Shown here: positions 1 to 8,375 of the stretch, in pieces | How positions within the stretch are numbered: position 1 is the stretch's first letter | Layout: the number at the start of each line of letters is the position of its first letter | Assembly (NCBI RefSeq): GCF_001425325.1 | Contig: NZ_LMEH01000002.1 | Coordinates: 153,109 to 217,108 of the forward strand | DNA from: Leifsonia sp. Root1293 | Lineage (GTDB): Bacteria > Actinomycetota > Actinomycetes > Actinomycetales > Microbacteriaceae | Length of the DNA stretch: 64,000 nt | Reading direction: 5' to 3' | Made by a program: the position numbers and the translations under genes | The notes under the pieces: model-generated | Seen by the model: the letters and a program-made list of their open reading frames with translations, nothing else | Told to the model about the DNA's origin: nothing | Database searches by the model: none

Positions 1-1
1 A

Positions 2-877
2 CTCGGCGGTGTCTTCCGGGTGACGGATGGGCTGACCGCCCGCTTCGGCGAGCGCCGCTGCTTCGACACTCCCCTCGCCGAGGCCGGCATCATGGGCATG
101 GCCGTCGGGATGGCTATGAACGGCATGCGCCCGGTCGTCGAGATGCAGTTCGACGCCTTCGCCTACCCGGCATTCGAACAGGTCGTCAGCCATGTGGCCA
201 AGATGGGGAACCGCACCCGTGGACGCGTGCGGATGCCTCTCGTCATCCGCATTCCCTATGGCGGAGGAATCGGCGGTGTCGAGCACCACTGCGATTCCTC
301 GGAGTCCTACTACGTGCACACGCCCGGGCTGCTGGTCGTCGCCCCGTCGACTCCCCAGGATGCCTACAGCCTCCTGAGGGCCGCCATTCGCAACCCGGAT
401 CCGGTGGTCTTCCTCGAACCCAAGAAGCTGTACTGGGCCAAGGGCGAGGTCGACACCTCGCTGGAGGTCGCGATCGGATCCGCCCAGGTGGTCCGGCCGG
501 GAACGGATGCCACCCTCATCGCCTACGGCACGTCGGTGCCCATCGCCCTCGCGGCGGCAGAAGCCGCAGAGGAGGAGGGGCGGAGCCTCCAGGTCGTCGA
601 CCTCCGCAGCCTCACGCCCTACGACGACGCGACGGTCGATGCGGCCGTGCGCTCCACGGGCCGTGCCGTGGTGATCGCCGAGGCTCCAGGCTTCGCGAGC
701 GTCTCGTCGGAGATCGCGGCGCGGGTGTCGGAGCGCTGCTTCTCCTGGCTCGAGGCCCCGGTGCGCCGGGTGACGGGATTCGACGTTCCGTTCGCCCCGC
801 CCAAGCTCGAGCGGTATTACCTGCCCGACGTCGACCGCGTGCTCGACGCCGTCGACTCGCTGAACTGGGACGCCTGA
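2..877 (+). CDS. 2-oxoacid dehydrogenase E1 component, beta subunit (5' truncated by window edge)
   Basis: This is the thiamine-diphosphate E1-beta subunit that, with an alpha subunit presumably encoded just outside the window, decarboxylates branched-chain 2-oxoacids in the cytoplasm. The reading frame is open from base 2, so the true start lies upstream. Recognisable blocks are the pyrimidine-binding half with the glycine-rich GGGIGG segment followed by EHHCDSSE and HTPGL, the PSTPQDA motif, and a C-terminal transketolase domain. The stop TGA overlaps the ATG of the E2 gene by one base, so the two are translationally coupled. Branched-chain rather than pyruvate specificity is inferred, because high-GC actinobacteria normally use a homodimeric E1 for pyruvate. 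Confidence 0.9.
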   Translation, partial: LGGVFRVTDGLTARFGERRCFDTPLAEAGIMGMAVGMAMNGMRPVVEMQFDAFAYPAFEQVVSHVAKMGNRTRGRVRMPLVIRIPYGGGIGGVEHHCDSSESYYVHTPGLLVVAPSTPQDAYSLLRAAIRNPDPVVFLEPKKLYWAKGEVDTSLEVAIGSAQVVRPGTDATLIAYGTSVPIALAAAEAAEEEGRSLQVVDLRSLTPYDDATVDAAVRSTGRAVVIAEAPGFASVSSEIAARVSERCFSWLEAPVRRVTGFDVPFAPPKLERYYLPDVDRVLDAVDSLNWDA

Positions 878-2238
878 TGGCCACGCGGGTGTTCCGCCTG
901 CCCGACCTCGGCGAGGGCCTGACCGAGGCCGACCTCGTGCACTGGCTCGTCGCCGTGGGAGACGATGTGGCCGTCGACCAGCCGATCGCCGAAGTGGAGA
1001 CGGCCAAGAGCATCGTCGAGGTCCCATCGCCGTTCGCGGGCACGGTCAGCGCCCGCCATGGCGAGGAGGGCCAGACCCTCGCCGTGGGTTCCCCGTTCCT
1101 CGAGGTCGTCGAAACCGCGGATGCCGCGCCAGCCGCGGGGCGGCAGCCCGCTGCGCCGGAGCACGAGGCCTACCGGGCCGAGGAGCGGGCGGGCTCGGGC
1201 AACGTGCTCATCGGGTACGGCACCGCAGAACACCATGCCCGCGGACGCACGCGACGTCGGGCGACTCCGGCTCCGGCCCCGGCACCGGCCAGCACCGGGC
1301 CTGCCGCATCCGCGGGGGGCGCATCCGTCACCGACATCAGTGGAGCCAGGGGCGGCGGCGGGGTGGTCGGCAGCGGCGGGACGGGCGAACGCAGCGGGCC
1401 CGTTCCCGTGCGCTCCCCGATCGTGCGCAGCCTCGCCAGGACCCGCGGCATCGACCTGCACACCATCCAGCCCGCAGCGCCCGACGGCATCATCCGACGG
1501 TCCGACGTGCTCGAGGGCGGGCGTGCCGCGCCGTCGCGCAGCGAGGCAGACCTCGAGATCGTGCGACGGGAGCCGCTGGGGATGCTGCGTCGCACGGTGA
1601 GCGCCAAGCTGGCGCGCAGCCGCTCCGAGATTCCGGAGGCGACGGTCTGGGTCGACGTCGACGCCACTGCGCTCTGGCAGCTGCGGCAGTCGATGGGCGA
1701 GGCCACGCCCTCGCTCACCGCCTTCGTGGCGAAGTACGTGCTGCTGGCGCTGGCGGAACACCCCGTGCTCGGCGGACGGCTCAGCGACGACGGCACGGAG
1801 CTGCTGCAGTACGACGGCGTGAACCTCGGCGTCGCGGCCGACACCCCGCGCGGCCTCATGGTCCCCGTGCTGCGGCACGCCGAGCGGCACTCGATCGCCG
1901 AGCTCGACACTCGGATCCGGCGGCTCGCCGACGCCGCGCGCTCCGGCACGGCCGCGCCCGCCGATCTCACGGGGTCGACCTTCACGCTCAACAACTACGG
2001 AAGCCTCGGCGTGGACGGATCCGCCGCGATCATCAACCACCCCGAGGTCGCCATCCTGGGGATCGGGCGCATGATCGAGCGTCCGTGGGTCGTCGACGGC
2101 GCCATCGTTCCGCGCCGCATCGTGCAGCTGTCGCTCGTGTTCGATCACAGGGTCTGCGACGGAGGCTACGCTGCGCGCTTCCTGGGCTCGATCGTGCGGG
2201 CCATCGAGAACCCGATCGGTCTCTACGACCGCATCTGA
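877..2238 (+). CDS. dihydrolipoamide acyltransferase (E2) of a 2-oxoacid dehydrogenase complex
   Basis: This 453-residue protein is the E2 core that transfers the acyl group from lipoate to CoA. An N-terminal lipoyl domain (residues 1-80) has the ETAKS motif with lipoyl-lysine K44. An Ala/Pro/Gly-rich linker follows, then a peripheral subunit-binding domain (about 172-210, VRSPIVRSLARTRGID) and a catalytic domain ending in the DHRVCDGG signature with active-site H424. There is one lipoyl domain, as expected for branched-chain E2s. The gene starts one base inside the E1-beta stop. No E3 gene is visible downstream, so E3 must come from elsewhere. The 3' side is a repeat-rich gap, so the operon probably ends here. 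Confidence 0.93.
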   Translation: MATRVFRLPDLGEGLTEADLVHWLVAVGDDVAVDQPIAEVETAKSIVEVPSPFAGTVSARHGEEGQTLAVGSPFLEVVETADAAPAAGRQPAAPEHEAYRAEERAGSGNVLIGYGTAEHHARGRTRRRATPAPAPAPASTGPAASAGGASVTDISGARGGGGVVGSGGTGERSGPVPVRSPIVRSLARTRGIDLHTIQPAAPDGIIRRSDVLEGGRAAPSRSEADLEIVRREPLGMLRRTVSAKLARSRSEIPEATVWVDVDATALWQLRQSMGEATPSLTAFVAKYVLLALAEHPVLGGRLSDDGTELLQYDGVNLGVAADTPRGLMVPVLRHAERHSIAELDTRIRRLADAARSGTAAPADLTGSTFTLNNYGSLGVDGSAAIINHPEVAILGIGRMIERPWVVDGAIVPRRIVQLSLVFDHRVCDGGYAARFLGSIVRAIENPIGLYDRI

Positions 2239-2269
2239 GGTCGGCGCCGACGGAGTGCTCGCGACCGCC

Positions 2270-2393
2270 GTCGCCCGCTCGCCACCTGTGGTCGCGTGGC
2301 AGTCGCCCGCTCGCCACCTGTGGTCGTGTGACAGTCGCCCGCTCGCCACCTGTGGCCGCTGATCGGCCGGGGATGCGGCCACAACTGGCGAGC
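2270..2393. repeat. three tandem 32-bp repeats closed by an inverted copy
   Basis: Three head-to-tail copies begin at 2270, 2302 and 2334, each opening GTCGCCCGCTCGCCACCTGT. The third copy continues into an inverted, slightly diverged copy (2377-2393), so 2341-2357 and 2377-2393 can form a hairpin of about 17 bp with two mismatches. The block sits directly after the E2 stop and may act as a terminator or mRNA stabiliser. This repeat is unlike the two families found elsewhere in the window. Confidence 0.85.
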
Positions 2394-2498
2394 CGGCGAG
2401 CCGGTGCCCCGGCGGCCAGGCGGCCCGACCGCGTGGCTCGCGTTGCCGGTTCGGCAAACCAGGTTGCGGCGCAGTCGCGCTCGGCCCACGATCGAATC

Positions 2499-3140
2499 AT
2501 GACCGCGGACTTCGACAGGGACTACTGGGAGCAGCACTGGCACGAGCGCCCCGAACCCGATCCTGCTTCGGTGACGGATGCCGCTCAGTCCAGCACCGCC
2601 AACCCCCACCTCGCCCGCGAGCTGGCGGGCCTTCGCCCGGGAACCGCGCTCGATGCCGGTTGCGGTTCCGGCGCCGAGGCCGTGTGGCTCGCGCATCAAG
2701 GCTGGACGGTCACCGGCGCCGACATCTCGGCGAGTGCCCTCGCTCAGGCGGCCGCTCGGGCTGAGGCGGCATCCGTCGCCGTCACCTGGGTCGAAGCCGA
2801 CCTGACGACCTGGGAGCCGCCGGAGCAGTTCGACCTCGTCACCACGAACTACGCGCACCCGACGACTCCGCAGCTCGACTTCTACGCCCGCATCGGTACG
2901 TGGGTCGCGCCCGGCGGCACGCTGCTCATCGTGGGGCATCTGCACGGATCGACGTCGACGGCGAACGGGCACCATCCGCCCGAGGAGACGACAGTGACGG
3001 CGGCGGCGATCTCGAGGGTGCTCGATACGAACAGCTGGCGCATCGAGAGCGCCGCCGAGCTCGACCGCACCGTCGACGCGGCCGGCCACGGAAGCGTTCA
3101 CCTGCGGGACGTGGTGGTACGGGCGACGCGCATCGCCTAG
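2499..3140 (+). CDS. class I SAM-dependent methyltransferase
   Basis: A 213-residue Rossmann-fold methyltransferase. Motif I is ALDAGCGSGAEAVWLA near residues 52-67, followed by an acidic motif II (GADIS) and a VTWVEADLTTW segment typical of small-molecule methyltransferases of the TehB/UbiE-like group. The substrate cannot be read from the sequence. I chose the ATG at 2499 because CACGAT at 2487-2492 ends six bases before it, the leaderless pattern seen for other genes here, and because the product then starts at a normal N-terminus (MTADFDRDYWEQ). The reading frame stays open far upstream but only through repeat DNA. The gene stands alone, convergent to the MMPL gene. Confidence 0.85.
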   Translation: MTADFDRDYWEQHWHERPEPDPASVTDAAQSSTANPHLARELAGLRPGTALDAGCGSGAEAVWLAHQGWTVTGADISASALAQAAARAEAASVAVTWVEADLTTWEPPEQFDLVTTNYAHPTTPQLDFYARIGTWVAPGGTLLIVGHLHGSTSTANGHHPPEETTVTAAAISRVLDTNSWRIESAAELDRTVDAAGHGSVHLRDVVVRATRIA

Positions 3141-3230
3141 ACGCGGCGTGGCACACGCCAACACGCAAACGCGGCACGGCGCCCGGACAGGCGAAGGTCC
3201 GCCGACCGGCAGCATCCGCCCCGCTCAGCG

Positions 3231-5717
3231 TCAGCCCGCGTGGTGCCGTCGCTCGAGCGCGGCGCCCTCCACGTCGACGTTCGGCAGGATCCGGTCGAGC
3301 CAGCGCGGCAGCCACCACGCCGAGTCGCCCAGTAGGTGCATGAGCGCAGGCATCAGCAGCATCCGCACGACGAAGGCGTCGACGAGCACGCCGAAGGCGA
3401 GTCCGAAGCCGATCGAGCGGATCATGGTCGACTCCGAGAAGATGAATCCGCCGAAGACCGACACCATGATGAGCCCGGCTGCCGTGACGACCGCCCGACC
3501 GGCCCTGAAGCCACGAGCCACGGCCAGGCGCGCCGGAGCTCCGTGCACATAGGCCTCGCGCATTCCCGACGCCAGGAACAGCTGGTAGTCCATCGCAAGC
3601 CCGAACAGGATGCCGGTGAGGATGACCGGCAGGAAGCTCAGAATCGGACCCGTGTGGATGCCGAGGGCATCGGCACCCCAGCCCCACTGGAACACCGCGA
3701 CGACGGCACCGAAGGTGGCGAACAGCGACAGGATGAACCCACCGGTCGCGATGAGCGGCACGAGGATCGACCGGAACACCAGGATCATGATGAGCAGCGA
3801 CAGCCCGACCACCACACCGAGGTAGAGCGGGAGCACCGCTGCCAGGTTCGCCGAGATGTCGATGTTGATCGCAGCCTGTCCGGCGACGCCGAGGGTGATG
3901 TCGCCGTCGATGGGCTCGAGGTCGCGGAGGGCGATGACGAGCTGCTCGGTCGAGACACTGTTCGGACCCTCGGCAGGCACCACCTGGAACGCCGCGAGAC
4001 GGTTGTCGTCCGAGACGGCGATGGGAGCGACGGCGACCACGTCGTCCTGGTCGGCGAGCGTCTGGGCGACATCGACCTGCGTCTGCAGCACCTCGTCGTC
4101 GTCGAGTCCGGACGGCAGCTGCGCCGTGACGAGCAGCGGACCGGTCGCTCCGGCGCCGAACTGGTCCTCGGTGGTGGTGAAGGCCTGGTAGGAGGCCGAC
4201 TCGACGGGCTCCGACGAGCCATCCGGAAGGCCGACGCGCATCGACAGCGCCGGGATGGCGATGGTGAGCAGGGCGGCGGCGGTGGCCAGCACCGTCACCA
4301 CGGCGCGCCAGGTCTTCATCGGCTTGGCCTTGGTGTCCTCGTGGTGCTCCTCGCCGATGCGCGCTCGGGCGCGACGGCTCAGGATGCGGGTGCCGAGCAG
4401 GCCGAGCATCGCCGGCGTCAGGCTCGTGGCGATGAGCACGGCGATCGCCACGCTGATGGCGCCCACCGTGCCCATGAGCCCGAGGAACGGAACACCGGTG
4501 ATGTTCAGGGCGAACAGGGCGACGATGACGGTGGTCCCCGCGAAGACGACGGCGTTGCCGGCCGTGCCGTTCGCGAGCCCGACGGACTCGTGCGGCTCCG
4601 CCCCCTGCAGCAACTGCTTGCGGTGCCGATTGATGATGAAGAGCGAGTAGTCGATGCCCACGGCGAGCCCGAGCATGAGGCCGAGCACGGGGGTGACGGA
4701 TGCCATCTGCACGACCCCCGAGAACGCCAGTGATCCGAGCGCGCCGATGGCGACACCGACGATGGCCGTCACCAGCGGAAGCGCTGCTGCGATGACCGAT
4801 CCGAGCATGACGAGAAGCACGATGGCGGCGAAGACGACGCCGACGATCTCGCCCACTCCCACGATCGAGGGAGTGCCCTGTGCGATGTCGGTGGAGAACG
4901 AGACCTCGACGCCGTCGATCGGCTCGGACTCGAAGTGGTCGATCACGGCGTGCTTCGAGTCCTCGGAGAGCTCGAGGCGCGGCTCCGTGAAAGCGACGTT
5001 CACGAGGGCGGTCGAGCCGTCCTCCGACACGACGCGGATGTCCTTCGACAGCTCCATGAGCGTCGCGCCGTTGTCGAGCTTGGTGGTCTGAGCCTCGATC
5101 TCGGTGCGGGATGCGTCGAGCTTGTCCTGCTGGGCGTCGATCTCGGCCTGCTGCGCGTCGAGGGTCGCCTGCTGGGCGTCGAGGGCTGCGATCTGCTCAG
5201 CCGGCGCGCCCGCCGCCTCGGCCTGCTGGCGCGCGGCGTCGAGCTGGGCCCGGCCCGCATCAAGCTGGGCCTGGCCGGCATCGAGCTGCGTCTGCCCGGC
5301 ATCGATCTGCGCGGTGCCGTCGGCGATCTGCGTGCGGCCGTCGGCGAGCTGCTGCTCCTGGGCGGCACGCTCCGTCTCGGTCTGGAACGGGTCGACGACC
5401 TTGGCCACGTCGGGCAGGTCGGCCGCATCCGTCGCCAGGGCGGTGATCTCGCTCTTCTGCTCATCGGTGAACGCCGAACCGTCCGTGGTCTCGAAGACCA
5501 CGGTCCCCGCCGCACCGCTGAAGTCGGGCAGCTTCTCCTGCAGCTCGTCCGTGACGGCTCCGGATGCCGTTCCCGGAATGTCGAAGCTCGACGACAGCCC
5601 CGTGTAGCCGACGGCGAAGCCCACGGCCGCGACGACGATCACGAGCACCCACGCGGTGATGACGGTCCACGCGCGCCGCGCCGCGAATCTACCCAAGCGG
5701 TACAGGAGTTCAGCCAT
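3231..5717 (-). CDS. MMPL/RND-family membrane transporter
   Basis: An 828-residue RND-superfamily exporter of the actinobacterial MMPL type, a proton-driven efflux pump for hydrophobic compounds or lipids. It has one N-terminal transmembrane helix, a large periplasmic loop, five helices, a second extracellular loop and five more helices. Residues about 115-215 form a long heptad-like run built on LDAGQAQ/LDAQQA units, predicting a coiled-coil spike. GIDYSLFI and AMDYQLFL mark the conserved Asp-Tyr pairs of helices 4 and 10 used for proton relay. The start ATG at 5717 has an AGAGG-type ribosome site. It is divergent from a TetR gene with 78 bp between the starts, the usual arrangement for a drug pump controlled by its own repressor. 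Confidence 0.9.
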   Translation of the reverse strand: MAELLYRLGRFAARRAWTVITAWVLVIVVAAVGFAVGYTGLSSSFDIPGTASGAVTDELQEKLPDFSGAAGTVVFETTDGSAFTDEQKSEITALATDAADLPDVAKVVDPFQTETERAAQEQQLADGRTQIADGTAQIDAGQTQLDAGQAQLDAGRAQLDAARQQAEAAGAPAEQIAALDAQQATLDAQQAEIDAQQDKLDASRTEIEAQTTKLDNGATLMELSKDIRVVSEDGSTALVNVAFTEPRLELSEDSKHAVIDHFESEPIDGVEVSFSTDIAQGTPSIVGVGEIVGVVFAAIVLLVMLGSVIAAALPLVTAIVGVAIGALGSLAFSGVVQMASVTPVLGLMLGLAVGIDYSLFIINRHRKQLLQGAEPHESVGLANGTAGNAVVFAGTTVIVALFALNITGVPFLGLMGTVGAISVAIAVLIATSLTPAMLGLLGTRILSRRARARIGEEHHEDTKAKPMKTWRAVVTVLATAAALLTIAIPALSMRVGLPDGSSEPVESASYQAFTTTEDQFGAGATGPLLVTAQLPSGLDDDEVLQTQVDVAQTLADQDDVVAVAPIAVSDDNRLAAFQVVPAEGPNSVSTEQLVIALRDLEPIDGDITLGVAGQAAINIDISANLAAVLPLYLGVVVGLSLLIMILVFRSILVPLIATGGFILSLFATFGAVVAVFQWGWGADALGIHTGPILSFLPVILTGILFGLAMDYQLFLASGMREAYVHGAPARLAVARGFRAGRAVVTAAGLIMVSVFGGFIFSESTMIRSIGFGLAFGVLVDAFVVRMLLMPALMHLLGDSAWWLPRWLDRILPNVDVEGAALERRHHAG

Positions 5718-5795
5718 GTGTGTCGTTCGCCTCTCGAAAGCCTTCGCTGATAATACGCAACGGTTCGTCTCGCTGAATGGGAATACGATGTGAGC
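5718..5795. promoter_or_regulatory. divergent MMPL/tetR promoter region
   Basis: Towards tetR, TACGAT (5784-5789) ends six bases before the ATG at 5796. Towards MMPL, the minus strand reads TTCAGC, 16 bases, TATTAT, a plausible promoter. Both lie in 78 bp, so one bound TetR dimer could control both genes. I do not see an unambiguous palindromic operator. Confidence 0.5.
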
Positions 5796-6398
5796 ATGTC
5801 CGAGCACCGTCGCGGGGCCGTCCGCAGTGAAGCGGCGCGGCGTGCCATCCTCGAGGCGACCGCGCGCCTCTTCGCCGCCCGCGGCTACGACCACCTGACC
5901 ATCGAGGGCGTCGCCACCGAGGCCGGCGTCGGCAAGCAGACGATCTACCGATGGTGGCCCTCGAAGAGTGCGCTCGTCGCCGACTGCCTGCTGGAGGGGC
6001 TGCTGCTGCCCAATCGCCTCGGCCCGCCGAACACCGGTGACGTCCGCGCCGACCTCGTCGCCTGGCTCGAGGAGATCTTCGAGCTCGTCGCCCAGCCGAT
6101 CGGTGAGTCCCTCATCCTCTCGCTCATCGCCGCGGCCGCCGAGAACCCCGAGGTCGGCCGGCGCCTCTACGCGAGCATGGGGGCGACCTCGGCGCTCGTG
6201 GAGCGCTTCGAAGACGCGATCGCGGCGTCCGAGATCCGGGAGGACGCACCGGTGCAGGAGATCGGCGAGGCGCTCATGGGTCCGCTCATCGTGCGGATGC
6301 TGAGCCGCACGGCGCTCACGCCGGGCACGGCCGCACGACTCGTGGATGTCGTGCTCGGGCCCTTGAGCCTCGGCATCGGCCGCGGTTCGGGGTCCTGA
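5796..6398 (+). CDS. TetR-family transcriptional regulator
   Basis: A 200-residue repressor with an N-terminal TetR helix-turn-helix (residues 12-58, including TIEGVATEAGVGKQTIYRWWPSK split over the two HTH helices) and an all-helical C-terminal ligand-binding domain of the TetR_C type. The ATG at 5796 was preferred over the GTG at 5790 because it is placed six bases after TACGAT. Divergence from the MMPL exporter implies that it represses that pump until a substrate binds. The 3' end faces the ThuA-like gene; an imperfect two-tier inverted repeat (6416-6423 with 6466-6473, inner arms 6432-6437 and 6452-6457) between them may serve as a shared terminator. Confidence 0.9.
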   Translation: MSEHRRGAVRSEAARRAILEATARLFAARGYDHLTIEGVATEAGVGKQTIYRWWPSKSALVADCLLEGLLLPNRLGPPNTGDVRADLVAWLEEIFELVAQPIGESLILSLIAAAAENPEVGRRLYASMGATSALVERFEDAIAASEIREDAPVQEIGEALMGPLIVRMLSRTALTPGTAARLVDVVLGPLSLGIGRGSGS

Positions 6399-6462
6399 CC
6401 TCGGCTGACATCCGCCGAGAACGCAGGATGTGCGGGTGTGATCGCGTCGCGACCCGCGGACA

Positions 6463-7143
6463 CTACGTTCTCGACGCCCGCGTCGGCAGCAGGTGGACAG
6501 CAGCCGCGAGCAGCAGGGCGACCGCATCCGGTGCCTCGTAGGCCTCGACGTCGTGACCGAGGGCGCTGTAGATGACCTCCGCGTCGCCGAAGCGTGCGTA
6601 CCAGGCCAGCGGATGCTCCGAGCCGTCGTGCTCATGCATCGCGAGCGGGCGGGCGCGCGGCTCGACTACGAGTGCCGTGTAGCGCTCGTCGATGGTGTCG
6701 AACGGCTGGGTTCGGCCGAGCAGCTCGCCGGCGAGAGCGGTCGGCACGATGTGCGCGGCTCCGCGCTCGGGGTGGAACGTGCGTCCGTCCTCCCAGTGGC
6801 CGCCGAGGATCGACGACCAGTCGGGCCAGTCGGCGAAGGATCGCGCGGCGGAGTGCACGGCGAGCAGCGGCCGACCGTCACCGAGGTAGGCGAGCAGTCC
6901 CTCGCGCGCCGGCGCCGACGGAGCCGAGTGCTCGACGCCCTCGGTGCGACTGATGTTGAGCACGAGCAGGTCGGGGCGGGCATCCGTCGCCGTCAATGCG
7001 GCGAGCGCCGCCTCGACATCGTCGCGCACAGACACCTCGCCGAGAGGGGCGAGCACGTCCGCAAGCCGCTGCGATGTCTCGGCGAATGGATGCCACGGGT
7101 CGGCGTAGTCTCCGGAGCCGCTGAGCACGGTGATGGTCGTCAT
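6463..7143 (-). CDS. ThuA-like (type 1 glutamine amidotransferase-like) domain protein
   Basis: A 226-residue protein with the ThuA/trehalose-utilisation fold. It opens with a beta strand and the glycine-rich TITVLSGSGDYADPWHPF. HSAARSFADWPDWSSILGGHW corresponds to the family's HSA...W..ILGG...H block, and HEHDGSEHPLAWYARFGDAEVIYSALGHD matches the family's C-terminal consensus. Family members act on sugars or are of unknown activity, and the amidotransferase cysteine is not conserved in the family. The ATG at 7143 is the first plausible start. Its 5' end faces the SnoaL-like gene, and the two are divergent. Confidence 0.8.
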   Translation of the reverse strand: MTTITVLSGSGDYADPWHPFAETSQRLADVLAPLGEVSVRDDVEAALAALTATDARPDLLVLNISRTEGVEHSAPSAPAREGLLAYLGDGRPLLAVHSAARSFADWPDWSSILGGHWEDGRTFHPERGAAHIVPTALAGELLGRTQPFDTIDERYTALVVEPRARPLAMHEHDGSEHPLAWYARFGDAEVIYSALGHDVEAYEAPDAVALLLAAAVHLLPTRASRT

Positions 7144-7201
7144 GCACCGATCCTGTCGCAGTCGACCAGCCGGCAACACCATCGAGCCGGGTCCGGATGC
7201 C

Positions 7202-7230
7202 TTGACGCTGGCCGGGTCGCGACCTACATT
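7202..7230 (+). promoter_or_regulatory. sigma-70-like promoter for the SnoaL/MarR pair
   Basis: TTGACG at 7202-7207 is followed by exactly 17 bases and TACATT at 7225-7230, giving a start of transcription near 7237 and a short leader containing the ribosome site GAGGGAGGG before the ATG at 7263. Confidence 0.7.
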
Positions 7231-7262
7231 GATTGAAAGTTCACGCAATGAGGGAGGGCACG

Positions 7263-7622
7263 ATGGCTGACACGGTTGTGGAGAAGCTGATGCACGCGAA
7301 CCTGCTGGAGGTGTTCGGAGAACGCGACCCGGCGAAGCGGCGAGACGCCATGGCGCGCACGTACACCGAGGATGTCGTCGCCGCAGACCCCGAAGGCCAG
7401 GTCGGCGGCTACGACGAGCTCGACGCCAAGGTGCAGGAGATCCTCGACGGGGCACCCGGATTCGTGTTCCGCGCCGAAGGGAGCGTCTACACCGCAGGCG
7501 ACCTGCACTACCTGGGGTGGGCACTCGGCCCGGAAGGAGCCGAGCCGATCGCACGCGGAGCCGACGCCGTGTTCGTTCGCGACGGCAGGATCTCGCACGT
7601 CTACACCTTCCTCTTCGCCTGA
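7263..7622 (+). CDS. SnoaL/NTF2-like polyketide-cyclase-fold protein
   Basis: A 119-residue cone-shaped alpha+beta protein of the SnoaL/NTF2 superfamily, shown by the helical N-terminus, the RRDAMARTYTEDVVAADPEG segment and the alternating strands that end DAVFVRDGRISHVYTFL. Such proteins bind or isomerise small hydrophobic molecules; no substrate can be assigned. The ATG at 7263 has a strong AGGGAGGG ribosome site, and a good promoter lies 33 bp upstream. It precedes a MarR regulator by eight bases and is probably co-transcribed with it. Confidence 0.8.
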   Translation: MADTVVEKLMHANLLEVFGERDPAKRRDAMARTYTEDVVAADPEGQVGGYDELDAKVQEILDGAPGFVFRAEGSVYTAGDLHYLGWALGPEGAEPIARGADAVFVRDGRISHVYTFLFA

Positions 7623-7630
7623 GGCCTGGC

Positions 7631-8167
7631 GTGAGCGCGACGGATGACGGGACCGTGAGCCGCTACGAGGTCCCGCCCGAGTCGCCATTCGCGTTGCTGG
7701 ACGACCACGACATCCGGGCCTGGTACGCCTTCATGAAGGTGCAGCTGCGCTTGCGTTACGAGATGAACCGCCAACTGCGCGACGACAGCGGAATCTCGCT
7801 CGCCGACTACGACGTTCTCGTGGCCCTCACCAGCGAATCCAACGGAACCATGACCATCTCCGACCTCGCCATCCGCATCGGGGCCGAACGCAGCCGCATC
7901 TCGCACCAGGCTCGACGGATGGCGACGCAGGGGCTGATCGCGCTGCAGCCCAATCCCGACGATCGGCGGGCGACCGATGTCGCTCTCACCGACGACGGCC
8001 GAGCACTCCTCGTCCGGGCATCGCCGGGCCACATCGACTTCGTCCGCTCCGTGTTCTTCGACGCACTGAACCCGCAGCAGGGTGCCCAGCTCGCCGAGGC
8101 GTTCGAGAACATCTACGAACTCCTCATCGCGCACGGCAGCCTCCCCCGCCCGACGGACCGTCCCTAG
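7631..8167 (+). CDS. MarR-family transcriptional regulator
   Basis: A 178-residue winged-helix regulator. The recognition region runs through MTISDLAIRIGAERSRISHQ to the DDRRATDVALTDDGR wing, both highly characteristic of MarR proteins that respond to phenolic ligands or oxidants. I chose GTG at 7631 because it falls eight bases after the upstream stop; the open frame extends further only by overlapping the SnoaL-like gene. The pair SnoaL-MarR suggests autoregulation of the small operon through the promoter at 7202-7230, but this is inference. Confidence 0.87.
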   Translation: MSATDDGTVSRYEVPPESPFALLDDHDIRAWYAFMKVQLRLRYEMNRQLRDDSGISLADYDVLVALTSESNGTMTISDLAIRIGAERSRISHQARRMATQGLIALQPNPDDRRATDVALTDDGRALLVRASPGHIDFVRSVFFDALNPQQGAQLAEAFENIYELLIAHGSLPRPTDRP

Positions 8168-8207
8168 CGACGCGCGATACCGCACCACGGCGACATAGGG
8201 TGGAGCC

Positions 8208-8285
8208 ATGAGTTCTTCACGTTCGTTCGCACTGCCCTCGGGGCGTGGGGAGGTCGTCGGCGCTTCACCCGCCGGCGGCAGGTAG
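8208..8285 (+). CDS. possible leaderless 25-residue peptide upstream of the FBP gene
   Basis: A 25-codon frame (MSSSRSFALPSGRGEVVGAS...) starts at an ATG exactly six bases after TAGGGT (8196-8201), the same spacing as the well-supported leaderless genes of this window. It lies 90 bp upstream of the FBP-domain gene, which has its own ribosome site. It could be a leader peptide, a real small protein, or only a consequence of the promoter for the downstream gene sitting here. Confidence 0.35.
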   Translation: MSSSRSFALPSGRGEVVGASPAGGR

Positions 8286-8375
8286 TCGCTACCCCTCCCT
8301 CATCCGAACGAACCTGCTGGCCGCATCCGTCTTCTGGAGACGTCGATGCGACCAGCCCACCACTGGAGAACAATC

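Noticed and set aside
817-2457. Open frame of about 546 codons antisense to the E2 gene
   Set aside because: It is a shadow of GC-biased third positions; no family motif, poor amino-acid composition (Arg/Gly/Pro-rich) and no start signal.
3336-4733. Plus-strand frame of about 465 codons opposite the MMPL gene
   Set aside because: Composition is Asp/Glu/His/Arg-rich nonsense expected antisense to a membrane protein; no start signals.
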